Shown here: positions 48,254 through 57,404 of the stretch, piece by piece
How the letters are laid out: every line of letters starts with the position of its first letter
How positions within the stretch are numbered: position 1 is the stretch's first letter
DNA from: Bacteroidia bacterium
GTDB lineage: Bacteria; Bacteroidota; Bacteroidia; Cytophagales; JAAEPT01
DNA: 64,000 nucleotides
Direction of reading: 5' to 3'
Assembly: GCA_030431525.1 (NCBI GenBank)
Contig: JAUIJC010000004.1
Span: forward strand, 62,001-126,000
Program-made: the position numbers and the translations under genes
Notes under the pieces: generated by a model
What the model was told of the DNA's origin: nothing
What the model saw: only the letters and a program-made list of their open reading frames with translations
The model's database searches: none

Positions 48254-49318
48254 ATGAAGTCGCTGAAAAGCTTAATGGGCTGGTGGGCATTTTTAGGCCT
48301 GGCGCTGGTGGCGGGAAAAGGCATGGCACAGGATGCCACCTTTTCTCAGTTCTACGCCTCGCAACTGTACCTCAACCCGTCGTTGGCTGGCACGGAGAAG
48401 GAGGTGATGGGAACCCTCAACCATAGAAACCAATGGTCGTCTATTGTTGACCCGTATGTCACCTCTCAGTTGTCTGCCGTGGTGCCGTATTACAACCGTG
48501 ATGTCCGTCGGAAACACATCGGAGGTTTTGGGGTTTCCATTTACAGGGATCAGGCGGGAAGCGCTTCCCTGAGGACCTTGGGAGCAAACCTGAGTTTGGC
48601 TTACAACCTTCATTTGACCGATGATGAGTCCCAAGGCTTGAGTTTCGGAATGCAGGCGGGCATTGTCCAGAAAAGGATTGATGCAAATGCTTTGCAATGG
48701 GGGGAGCAGTTCAATCCGTTTGTAGGTTTTGATGCCAGCATTGAGTCGGGTGAGTACACTTTTAACCAGACCAGTTTCTACCCTGATTTCAGTGCTGGAA
48801 TAGTGTATTACTATGACGGCAACCAAACCAAGAGTTACCATCAGCAAAGGGATAAATTGAGCTGGTTCGTTGGAGCGTCGGCTTATCACCTGAACCGCCC
48901 GAATGAATCCCTTTTCGATGATCAGAAAAGCAATTTGCCAGTCCTGTGGCATTTCCATGGAGGCATGGATTTGCCAGTGAGTAATTCATTCACGCTGTCC
49001 CCGAATTTGTTGGTCAATCTTCAGAATCAGATGAACCAAGTCAACATGGGGCTTTATGGCACTTATACCTTGCCGATTAAGGTGATGGATCCGTTCACGC
49101 CAAACCAGTTGCTGGCGGGTTGTTGGTACAGGTTGGAGGACTCATTCATCTTTATGGCGGGTATTGGGGGCAAGGCCTACACTTTTGGCTTTAGCTATGA
49201 TTTGAACACCTCCAATCTGAGGTACAATACCAAGGGGCGCGGTGCCTATGAGTTCTCCTTGACGCTTCGTAGGGTGAATGACCGCAAGATGAAGCGTATC
49301 GCTACGCCAAGAATGTAA
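48254..49318 (+). CDS. PorP/SprF family type IX secretion-associated membrane protein
   Basis: QDATFSQFYASQLYLNPSLAGTEKEVMGTLNHRNQW; FGVSIYRDQAGSASLRTLGANLSLAYNLHL. Confidence 0.95.
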   Translation: MKSLKSLMGWWAFLGLALVAGKGMAQDATFSQFYASQLYLNPSLAGTEKEVMGTLNHRNQWSSIVDPYVTSQLSAVVPYYNRDVRRKHIGGFGVSIYRDQAGSASLRTLGANLSLAYNLHLTDDESQGLSFGMQAGIVQKRIDANALQWGEQFNPFVGFDASIESGEYTFNQTSFYPDFSAGIVYYYDGNQTKSYHQQRDKLSWFVGASAYHLNRPNESLFDDQKSNLPVLWHFHGGMDLPVSNSFTLSPNLLVNLQNQMNQVNMGLYGTYTLPIKVMDPFTPNQLLAGCWYRLEDSFIFMAGIGGKAYTFGFSYDLNTSNLRYNTKGRGAYEFSLTLRRVNDRKMKRIATPRM

Positions 49319-49358
49319 TCTGTTTATAATTGATACCAACCAGCAGAATTCCAATACA

Positions 49359-52268
49359 ATGAATTCAGTGAAATATTTTAGGGCATTTTGGGTGATTGCC
49401 CTCAGTTTTTTGCTTTCGACAGCCTTTGCCCAGCCGAGTGGAAGAGATGTGAATCTTGGGGACAAACTCTTTAAGGTGGAGGATTACTTCCATGCCAAGG
49501 AGTATTACCTCAAGGCCATGGAGGAGAACCCTGAGGACCTTTACCTGTTGTATCAGGTGGCAGAATGTCATCGATTGATCTATGCCTATGATGAGGCGCA
49601 GGAGGGCTACCACAAAGTAATGACCTTGGACCAAGGGCAGAAGTATCCACTGGCAAGGTATTACTATGCTCAAATGCTCAAGGACAATGGTCAGTTTGAT
49701 CAGGCCGAAAAGCAGTATGAGGATTTCTTAACCTCCTATAGTCAAACTGCAGGTGAGGTCAACTTTATGGAGATGGCCAGCTTGGAGCGAGAGGGCTGTT
49801 TGTTGGCCCTTGAGGAGTTGAAGCGTCCACGTCAGGATTTCAAATTCCAAAACTTGGGCGAGCCAATTAACTCTACAAATTCGGATTTCTCTACGGCGCT
49901 TTATTTGAATGACACTTCCATTGTCATTGCCTCGGACAGGATTTTGGAAAAGAACCAAGAAATCTATGGGCGCTATGGTGGAGCTTTCTTGGATAACTAT
50001 CGCTTTGATAAGAACGATAGCATGTGGGTGGATTTGTCCCATGAAAGCCAAAGCAAGTTTGAGCGGGTGAACAGTAAGTTCAATGATGGTACAGGTGTCT
50101 TTACCCCAGACCAAAGCAAGTATTATTTCACGCGTTGCGATGACGCCAATAAAGAGGCGGTAGAGTGCGCCATTTATGTGACCAGCCAAAAGGATGGGAA
50201 ATGGCAGTCTGCTGAAAAGCTGAATAAAAACATTAACCTACCTGGCTATTGGAATGCTCAGCCAAGTTTGAGTGCTACAGGTGATACGCTGTACTTCTCT
50301 TCCAAGCGTCCTGGTGGCCAAGGAATGCACGATATCTGGTATGCTGTATTGGAGAATTCGGACGAGGAAGATAATTGGGGAGAGGCCGTGAACATGGGCA
50401 AGGAGATCAACACTCCTTATGCTGATGTTTATCCTTATTACTATGCCCCAGAAAAGCTGTTGTTCTTTTCTTCCAATGGCCGAGAGGGTTTTGGTGGATT
50501 GGACATTTTCTTGGCGAGAGGGGAGAACTTGGATACGATTCGTAACCTTGGTTTGCCGTTCAACTCCCACCGCGAGGATTTTGGTTTTGTGTTGGGTGAC
50601 ACTGTCGGTTACATGTCTTCGAACCGTGTTGGCGGATTAGGCGGTGATGACATCTATACGTTCAACATCGAGAGTATGGAGGCTTTGATCACCGAAATCG
50701 AGCGTGACACCTTGGGTGAGATTGATTTGATTACAATCCGTGGAAAAATCTACGATAAGGATAACAATCCTGCAGTAGGTGTGGGCGTATTGCTGACTGA
50801 TACCACTGGAAAAGTATTAAAGCGAACACTTACGAATGATCAGGGTGAGTTTGTCTTTGCGGACCTTCCTGCTGATAAGGATTATAGGGTATTGCTCGAA
50901 CAGCCAGACAACAGCTTATTTACGGATGAGCAATACAAACTGGATAGTCTTCAGATTGAAGGAAGCAAGAATGAGAACTTCATTGTCTCTGATGACCAGA
51001 GCGGTCCGATTTCTATCTCTGGAGTGATTGTCGATGATGATGGCAATCCAGTTGCAGATGTGGGTGTTGGCTTGTTTGATCAAGAAGGCAACCAATTGAA
51101 GCGAACCAATACTGATGAAGATGGCGCCTTTGTCTTCAGTGATTTGGATCCTTCAAAAGCTTACAAGGTTGAAGTGCTGGACGATGGTAATTACCATGTG
51201 GAAGGTGTCAGGGTAGATGTGGCTAAAGGGCAGGTGAATACCACTTCTTTGGCGGTAGCGGAGCAAGGCTTGATTTCATCCAAGGTTCTTTTTGAAAACA
51301 TCTATTTCGACTACGATAAGTCTTTCCTTAGGCCGGAGGCCAAAAAAGTCTTGGACGAGTTGGTCGCCTATGCCAAGAAGAATCCAAAGCTCAAGCTTGA
51401 AATTAATGGGCATACGGATTCTCAGGGAACCAATGACTATAACTTGAACTTGGGACTGAAGCGTGGTAACACGGCTTACAATTATTTGATTGCCAAAGGT
51501 CTTTCCCGAAGTAATATTGTCGTGAATACCATTGGCGAGTCCAACCCAATTGCTTCTAACAGTGATGCCTCTGGCCGAAGCTTGAACCGCCGAGTAGAGT
51601 TTTATGTGGTTGGCGGTGGTGCTTACCAGTCTAAGGCTCGTGCTTATGTGGTGCCACCACGCACTTCTTTGCGTGATGTTGCCCGTCGATTCAATATGTC
51701 TGAGCAAGAGTTGAAGGAGTTGAATGACATTAAGGATGACGAGGTGAAAAGTTACCGTCCACTTCGTGTCAAGAATGCTGAGGAAAGTGAAGGGGAAGCT
51801 GAGGAGCAAGATTCCACTACTAAGAAGACTTTTACCGTAACGGCAAAAGGATATAACAAAGGGGTGCTCTATGCAGAGTATGATGGCTCTGGCTATTATC
51901 AGGTAATGCCTAAAAACACACTCTCTTCGATTGCCAAGGTTTGTGGAACGCAAGTGGAAGACATCAAGCGCTGGAACCAGTTGAACAAAAACAGGATTTT
52001 TGTCGGTCAAGTGCTTCGCGTGGCAGAGAACGTTAAGATGACTCCAGATGAGTTCGTTCGTACCCACAGGGTAGAAATGGGCGATTACTCCATGGATCAA
52101 CATGGGAATGCTCAAGTTGTGGATTATCAGGACTATAAGGTTAGGGAGGGAGATACCTTCTATTCGGTGGCAAAACGCTACCAAATGACCTTTGAGCAAC
52201 TCCGTAAGGCAAACCAGTTAGAGCATTATTCTTTGACTCCAGGCACGACCATCAAGGTGAGAAAGTAA
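49359..52268 (+). CDS. OmpA-family protein: TPR + PD40 + regulatory-like domains + OmpA + C-terminal LysM-like repeats
   Basis: PD40 segments, FDYDKSFLRPEAKKVL...INGHTDSQGTNDYN, then LysM-like YQVMPKNTLSSIAKVCG... and YKVREGDTFYSVAKRYQMTFEQLRKANQL. Confidence 0.93.
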   Translation: MNSVKYFRAFWVIALSFLLSTAFAQPSGRDVNLGDKLFKVEDYFHAKEYYLKAMEENPEDLYLLYQVAECHRLIYAYDEAQEGYHKVMTLDQGQKYPLARYYYAQMLKDNGQFDQAEKQYEDFLTSYSQTAGEVNFMEMASLEREGCLLALEELKRPRQDFKFQNLGEPINSTNSDFSTALYLNDTSIVIASDRILEKNQEIYGRYGGAFLDNYRFDKNDSMWVDLSHESQSKFERVNSKFNDGTGVFTPDQSKYYFTRCDDANKEAVECAIYVTSQKDGKWQSAEKLNKNINLPGYWNAQPSLSATGDTLYFSSKRPGGQGMHDIWYAVLENSDEEDNWGEAVNMGKEINTPYADVYPYYYAPEKLLFFSSNGREGFGGLDIFLARGENLDTIRNLGLPFNSHREDFGFVLGDTVGYMSSNRVGGLGGDDIYTFNIESMEALITEIERDTLGEIDLITIRGKIYDKDNNPAVGVGVLLTDTTGKVLKRTLTNDQGEFVFADLPADKDYRVLLEQPDNSLFTDEQYKLDSLQIEGSKNENFIVSDDQSGPISISGVIVDDDGNPVADVGVGLFDQEGNQLKRTNTDEDGAFVFSDLDPSKAYKVEVLDDGNYHVEGVRVDVAKGQVNTTSLAVAEQGLISSKVLFENIYFDYDKSFLRPEAKKVLDELVAYAKKNPKLKLEINGHTDSQGTNDYNLNLGLKRGNTAYNYLIAKGLSRSNIVVNTIGESNPIASNSDASGRSLNRRVEFYVVGGGAYQSKARAYVVPPRTSLRDVARRFNMSEQELKELNDIKDDEVKSYRPLRVKNAEESEGEAEEQDSTTKKTFTVTAKGYNKGVLYAEYDGSGYYQVMPKNTLSSIAKVCGTQVEDIKRWNQLNKNRIFVGQVLRVAENVKMTPDEFVRTHRVEMGDYSMDQHGNAQVVDYQDYKVREGDTFYSVAKRYQMTFEQLRKANQLEHYSLTPGTTIKVRK

Positions 52269-52286
52269 ATTGTCAATTTTGGAATC

Positions 52287-52319
52287 AGAGGCTGTTCATT
52301 CGGACAGCCTCTTTTTTTT
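52287..52319 (+). terminator. Rho-independent terminator of adhesin/PorP/OmpA cluster
   Basis: agaggctgttcattcggacagcctctttttttt. Confidence 0.9.
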
Positions 52320-52334
52320 GGTTTTGGTTAACTT

Positions 52335-53216
52335 GTGACTATGGTAAAGGAACAACAAGAAGATAAGTGGCTCGACAACTTGGTGGGGAAACTTGTGGAT
52401 GGGGAAACCGTCAACTGGGAATGGGAAACCTTGGGGAAAGGGGTGCCGACGACCGCCATTTTCTTGAGGGACTCTGTATTGTTTGCACAGCCAAATATGG
52501 ACCTCTCCCTGAATTATCATGACACGGTTCATATTGTGGTTCCCTTGGAAGGAAAACTTTCTTTTCGGCCTTTGGATGGGGAATGGCAAGAGCAATCTGC
52601 GGTGGTGATTGATTCGGATGCTACTTATGAGTGCAAGGTGGACGGTGTAGGGCTCTTGATTTGCTTGATGCTGGATAGCAAGAAAGAGGATTCCTTTCGT
52701 GTTAAGGCTTTGAAGGGAAAAAAATATGCTTGTTTGGGTGAGTTGGATAAGAACCTCCTGGAAGAGCTTGGGGATTATTTCCAACGAAAAAACCTTAAGG
52801 GTTTGGGTACCTTGATGGACAGCGTATTCAGCAACTGGCTGGATGAGCCACATCATCTTCAAGAGCTTTCGCCGAAAGTGGACAATGCGTTTCAAATGAT
52901 TGAACGAAACCCTTCCCACGATATCTGGGAAGAGGAGGTCGCCAAAAAAGTGAACTACACCTTCGGTCGCTTGAATTTTCAATTCTATGGCCAAACAGGA
53001 GTGTCTGTCAAGGAATTTATCTTGTGGACAAGCCTTGCTGTGGTAGTGGCGGGATTGTTAAATAAAGAAAAAACGGACCTTATCCTTAACCATGCAGGCT
53101 TTGCCAGTTTCTCTGATTTTTCCCACTTGTTCAGCAAACGCTTTGGGGTTTCGCCTCAGCGACTTTTGGCAGGCTTCAAAGATGGAGTGAGGGGTGGAGC
53201 TTACTTTAGAAAGTGA
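52335..53216 (+). CDS. AraC-family transcriptional regulator
   Basis: C-terminal HTH: LNKEKTDLILNHAGFASFSDFSHLFSKRFGVSPQRLLAG. Confidence 0.87.
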   Translation: MTMVKEQQEDKWLDNLVGKLVDGETVNWEWETLGKGVPTTAIFLRDSVLFAQPNMDLSLNYHDTVHIVVPLEGKLSFRPLDGEWQEQSAVVIDSDATYECKVDGVGLLICLMLDSKKEDSFRVKALKGKKYACLGELDKNLLEELGDYFQRKNLKGLGTLMDSVFSNWLDEPHHLQELSPKVDNAFQMIERNPSHDIWEEEVAKKVNYTFGRLNFQFYGQTGVSVKEFILWTSLAVVVAGLLNKEKTDLILNHAGFASFSDFSHLFSKRFGVSPQRLLAGFKDGVRGGAYFRK

Positions 53217-53235
53217 TTCCTTAGAAATAAAAAAC

Positions 53236-53268
53236 GCACAGGACTGAAGTCCTGTGCTGTGAAAAAAA
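53236..53268. terminator. Terminator hairpin between convergent genes
   Basis: gcacaggact-gaa-gtcctgtgc followed by tgtgaaaaaaa. Confidence 0.65.
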
Positions 53269-53293
53269 GCCCTTTTAGGGAAGCCCTGAAAAC

Positions 53294-53872
53294 TTATATC
53301 ATTTTGCGCTGACGCAATATTTTTTCGGCCTTCAAAAGGCCAGCAATGCTAATGGCGTCCGTAATGCGGTTGTCCATGACCATTTCAATGGCCTCCTCAA
53401 AAGGAACGCGAATCAAGGTCAAATCTTCGGTGTGCTCGGGTTCCCATTCTCCGTGGGTCAACCCTGTCGCCAAGTAAGTGTAGCCCTCTTCATCAGTGAC
53501 TGAGTTGGAGGTGTGCAGGCGCATGATGACTTCCCAGTTTTCGGCATCCAATCCAGTTTCTTCGCGAAGCTCACGTTTGGCTGAATCCAAGTCATCATCT
53601 TCCAAGGGGCCTCCGCCCATCGGAATCTCCCAAGAATACTCCTCCAAAGGGTAACGGTATTGCCCCACCAAAAAAGTGAATCCTTCTTCATCCACAGGTA
53701 CAATGGCAATGGCGCGATTCTTAAAACTGGTGACCCCGTAAATGCCTTCTTGCCCGCCAGGGGAAATGACTTTGTCTTCACGGACCGAAATCCATGGATT
53801 GTCATATACCTGTCTGGTTTCAAGTATGGTCCAAGGGTTTTTTGATTCGTCCACTTTGTTTTCGTTGATCAT
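53294..53872 (-). CDS. NUDIX hydrolase (ADP-ribose pyrophosphatase-like)
   Basis: GGGPLEDDDLDSAKRELREETGLDAENWE Nudix box; start trimmed to MINEN. Confidence 0.93.
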   Translation of the reverse strand: MINENKVDESKNPWTILETRQVYDNPWISVREDKVISPGGQEGIYGVTSFKNRAIAIVPVDEEGFTFLVGQYRYPLEEYSWEIPMGGGPLEDDDLDSAKRELREETGLDAENWEVIMRLHTSNSVTDEEGYTYLATGLTHGEWEPEHTEDLTLIRVPFEEAIEMVMDNRITDAISIAGLLKAEKILRQRKMI

Positions 53873-53983
53873 GGGCCTAAAAGAATGGTCTTGGAGGTTG
53901 GGTTCCTGACTTAATGCAGAACACACTACCTCGCTTCGGAGAATACGCTTAATTTTGCCAAAAATTGTTTCCCAACAAACCTT

Positions 53984-54604
53984 TTGTGCGTGCTCAAGTC
54001 ATCATTTACCCCTGATAAGTTGGAAGCTGGTTTGGATGAGGTAGGTCGAGGTTGCCTTGCCGGACCCGTAGTGGCGGCGGCGGTCATCTTGCCCAAGGAT
54101 TATAAAAATGCCGACCTCAACGATTCCAAGAAGCTTTCAAAAAAGGCACGCCAGTCCCTGAGAGAGCAGATTGAACGCGATGCTATTGCCTTTGCGGTAG
54201 CAGAAGTTTCTCCTGAAAAGATTGATGAGATCAATATCCTGAACGCCTCTTTCTTGGCGATGCACCGCGCTACGGATGCATTGGATGAGATACCAGAATT
54301 TCTTTTGGTGGATGGAAACCGTTTCAAGCCTTATAAGGCAGATGAAGCCTTCATTCCCCATGAATGTGTGGTGAAAGGTGACGGTAAATTCCTTTCGATT
54401 GCGGCGGCCTCTATCTTGGCAAAGACCTATCGCGATGATTTGATGGAGAAATTAGCCGAGGAATACCCAGGCTATGGTTGGGAGAAAAATGCGGGGTATC
54501 CAACCAAGGCCCACCGCCAAGGGTTAAGGGATTTAGGGATTACACCACATCACCGCACCTCGTTTGCTCTCTTGCCACAAGGGGAGCAGATGGAATTGTT
54601 TTGA
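53984..54604 (+). CDS. rnhB: Ribonuclease HII
   Basis: AGLDEVGRGCLAGPVVAAAVILP, DSKKLS, AAASILAKTYRD. Confidence 0.97.
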   Translation: MCVLKSSFTPDKLEAGLDEVGRGCLAGPVVAAAVILPKDYKNADLNDSKKLSKKARQSLREQIERDAIAFAVAEVSPEKIDEINILNASFLAMHRATDALDEIPEFLLVDGNRFKPYKADEAFIPHECVVKGDGKFLSIAAASILAKTYRDDLMEKLAEEYPGYGWEKNAGYPTKAHRQGLRDLGITPHHRTSFALLPQGEQMELF

Positions 54605-54607
54605 GTG

Positions 54608-54687
54608 AGTACCAAGTATTGAGTACCAAGTACAAAGCAATGAGTGTGTGCTGTTCTTGGTACCTGATACTTGGTACTTGATACTGA
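54608..54687. repeat. 'AGTACCAAGTA' palindromic repeat, divergent member of the GTAC family
   Basis: agtaccaagtattgagtaccaagtac ... ggtacctgatacttggtacttgatact. Confidence 0.75.
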
Positions 54688-54695
54688 ATTAAGCT

Positions 54696-55772
54696 ATGAA
54701 AAAAACAGCCCTTTTCGATAAACACGTTTCCTTGGGAGCCAAGATGGTTCCATTCGCCGGTTTTGATATGCCGGTGCGTTACTCCTCAGACAAGGAAGAG
54801 CATATGACCGTCCGCGAGGGCGTAGGCGTATTTGACGTTTCGCACATGGGCGAGTTCTTAGTAGAGGGTGAAGGCGCTTTGGAGTTGTTGCAGTTTGTGA
54901 CCTCTAATGACGTCTCAAAATTGCAGGATGGAGGCATCCAGTATTCATGCCTTCCGAATGAGCAAGGAGGAATCGTTGATGACCTGTTGGTTTACCGCCT
55001 TGCAGAGGATATATACCTCTTGGTTGTGAATGCTTCCAACATTGAAAAAGACTGGAATTGGATTTCCTCCAAAAACAGCTTTGGGGCGAAGATGACCGAT
55101 GTGTCTGATGAGTATTCCTTGTTTGCCGTTCAGGGTCCAAAAGCCGTAGCAACCATGCAAAAGCTGACGGACGCTGATTTGTCCGCCATGAAGTATTACA
55201 CCTTTGCCGAGCTGACGCTTGCTGGCTTGGAGAATACCTTTATTTCGGCCACAGGTTACACTGGTGCCGGTGGCTTTGAGGTGATGGTCAAGAATGACCA
55301 AGCCGAGATGCTTTGGGACAAGATTTTTGAGGCAGGCGCCGAGTTTGACATCAAGCCGATTGGTTTGGGAGCGCGGGATACCCTCCGTTTGGAGAAGGGC
55401 TATTGTCTCTATGGCAATGATATTGACGATGCGACCTCGCCGTTGGAGGCTGGCTTGGGATGGGTGACCAAGTTCACCAAGGAGTTTGTGAACAGTGAGG
55501 CTCTGAAAGCCCAAAAAGAGCAAGGAACCTCCAAGAAATTGGTGGGCTTCAAAATGATTGACAAGGGCATTCCACGTAAAGACTACGAGCTGAAGGATGC
55601 CCAAGAGCAAGTGATTGGAGTGGTAACTTCAGGAACCATGTCTCCAAGTTTGAATGTGGGGATTGGTATGGGCTATGTGCCTAAAGAATTGTCCAAGGCT
55701 GGCACTGAGATTTATGTGGCTGTCCGCAAGAAGTTGTTGAAGGCCGAGGTGGTTGCCTTGCCGTTTTTGTAA
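54696..55772 (+). CDS. gcvT: Glycine cleavage system T protein (aminomethyltransferase)
   Basis: KKTALFDKHVSLGAKMVPFAGFDMPVRYSSDKEEHMTVREGVGVFDVSHMGEF. Confidence 0.98.
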   Translation: MKKTALFDKHVSLGAKMVPFAGFDMPVRYSSDKEEHMTVREGVGVFDVSHMGEFLVEGEGALELLQFVTSNDVSKLQDGGIQYSCLPNEQGGIVDDLLVYRLAEDIYLLVVNASNIEKDWNWISSKNSFGAKMTDVSDEYSLFAVQGPKAVATMQKLTDADLSAMKYYTFAELTLAGLENTFISATGYTGAGGFEVMVKNDQAEMLWDKIFEAGAEFDIKPIGLGARDTLRLEKGYCLYGNDIDDATSPLEAGLGWVTKFTKEFVNSEALKAQKEQGTSKKLVGFKMIDKGIPRKDYELKDAQEQVIGVVTSGTMSPSLNVGIGMGYVPKELSKAGTEIYVAVRKKLLKAEVVALPFL

Positions 55773-55794
55773 TTGCTAAATCGCGGTTTTTTAC

Positions 55795-55860
55795 CGTGGA
55801 GGCGGACCTATGTGTCCGTCCGTCGCATTTTAGGCAGACACACAGGTCTGCCCCTACACG
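55795..55860. repeat. Intergenic 'GTAGGGGCAGACC' inverted repeat
   Basis: cgtggaggcggacctatgtgtccg ... ggcagacacacaggtctgcccctacacg. Confidence 0.8.
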
Positions 55861-55873
55861 AATTACATTTCAA

Positions 55874-56578
55874 ATGAGATCCATAGATGTTTGCCTCAGC
55901 CCTGAGCTGATTCACTTATACAACCTTTCTGATAAAATTGTGGTGGTGGTTGACGTACTACGCGCCACTTCCTGTATGACCACTGCCTTGGCTAACGGCA
56001 TCGAGCGCATCAAGCCAGTCAGTGATTTGGAAGAATGCAGAGCCTTGCAAGCCGAAGGCTTTTTGGGTGCCGCCGAGCGCAATGGCCAAAAGCAGGAGGG
56101 CTTCGACTTCGGCAACTCGCCATTCAGCTATATCGACAATGATGTCAAGGGTAAGCAATTGGCCATGACGACTACCAATGGCACCTTGGCCATTAACAAG
56201 TCAAAGGACGCTGTTCAGGTATTGGTAGGTTCCCTGCTCAATCTCTCGGCTATGGCCGAATACCTCAAGACCCGTTCTGAGGATATTGTGGTGCACTGCG
56301 CTGGCTGGAAAGGCCGAGTAAATTTGGAGGACACCTTATATGCTGGAGCTTTGATCGATGCTTTGGACGGTGAGGTATCCTTGGAAAATGATGCTGCCAT
56401 GGTGGCCTTGGCAACATATAAGGCTTCCAACGATGAGTTCTACTCCTTCCTTTCCAACTGTTCTCATTTCCGTCGCCTTAGCAAGATGAACATCGAGCGT
56501 GATTTACGTTTCTGTCTGACGACGGACGAGTTTGATGTGATTCCTGTTCTGGAAGGGGATTATTTGGTAAGGATGTAG
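55874..56578 (+). CDS. comB: 2-phosphosulfolactate phosphatase (ComB family)
   Basis: VVVVDVLRATSCMTTALANGIERIKPV, TTTNGTLAI; start trimmed from 55796, which lies in the repeat. Confidence 0.9.
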   Translation: MRSIDVCLSPELIHLYNLSDKIVVVVDVLRATSCMTTALANGIERIKPVSDLEECRALQAEGFLGAAERNGQKQEGFDFGNSPFSYIDNDVKGKQLAMTTTNGTLAINKSKDAVQVLVGSLLNLSAMAEYLKTRSEDIVVHCAGWKGRVNLEDTLYAGALIDALDGEVSLENDAAMVALATYKASNDEFYSFLSNCSHFRRLSKMNIERDLRFCLTTDEFDVIPVLEGDYLVRM

Positions 56579-56588
56579 GTTTTGAAAG

Positions 56589-56622
56589 GACATCTACGCA
56601 AACCGTTTTTTGCGTAGATGTC
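56589..56622 (+). terminator. Terminator-like hairpin
   Basis: gacatctacgcaaaccgttttttgcgtagatgtc. Confidence 0.6.
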
Positions 56623-56657
56623 TTATATTGTTTGAATCTTTTTTAAATCATTTTTCT

Positions 56658-57404
56658 ATGAAAGCGTTCCTGTTTGTCTCCTTTTTCCTTTCCTGCTTTT
56701 TCTTTTGTCATGCACAAGGCACCTATCTATCAGCTGTTCAAAATGATTCCGTCTTATTTCAGTTGAGAGAGGAAAACAGAGAAAATGAATATGGGAGCGA
56801 TATGATAATGTGGGTAAGGGGTAATGAAATTAGTTTTTTTGGAGATTCAACTGGAATACTTCCACTGAGAAAGGGGGATGTGGTTGACAGTACTTTGAAT
56901 TTTATATCAGGAGATTCGTTAAGGGTAAGCTTTTCCTTTGAGATGTATGGTGCGGAGGAGTTTGCTGGATTTCTATACCAACGGGAAGGAGCAGTTTTTT
57001 ATGGTTGGGTGGCATTAAACGTTATCAATCCCTTGTACTGTGAGTATCAAGGTGAATTTGGGACCTGTGTTCATAGGCCTGAGTTCTGGATTGAGAATTA
57101 TTATTTGTCCTCGACAAAAGATTCTTCTGTAGTGGTGGGAGAGCAGGAAGCATCAGAGTTTATCATTTTGTCTACGATTTCAGAAAAAGTAGAGGAGGGC
57201 GGAGTTTTTCCAAATCCAGTGAATGATCAGTTTGAACTTAGAGCCAAAGAAGGACAAGTCTTTGATCTCTATTCCTTAGAAGGGAGATTGATACAAAATG
57301 GCCTAAAAGCTAATACCCTCATCCAAATAGAGAATTTGAATGAGGGTATCTATTTGCTCAAGGAGCAGGGAGGAGCGATGGTGTATCGACTCCTGAAAAA
57401 GTAA
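56658..57404 (+). CDS. Secreted protein with T9SS type A C-terminal sorting domain
   Basis: Signal peptide; GGVFPNPVNDQFELRA...FDLYSLEGRLIQNG...NEGIYLLKEQGGAMVYRLLKK. Confidence 0.85.
   Translation: MKAFLFVSFFLSCFFFCHAQGTYLSAVQNDSVLFQLREENRENEYGSDMIMWVRGNEISFFGDSTGILPLRKGDVVDSTLNFISGDSLRVSFSFEMYGAEEFAGFLYQREGAVFYGWVALNVINPLYCEYQGEFGTCVHRPEFWIENYYLSSTKDSSVVVGEQEASEFIILSTISEKVEEGGVFPNPVNDQFELRAKEGQVFDLYSLEGRLIQNGLKANTLIQIENLNEGIYLLKEQGGAMVYRLLKK

Noticed and set aside
48293-48958. 221-aa minus-strand ORF
   Set aside because: Antisense to the clear PorP/SprF gene; no recognisable domain.
51276-52199. 307-aa minus-strand ORF
   Set aside because: Antisense to the OmpA/LysM gene; composition is a mirror of the sense strand.
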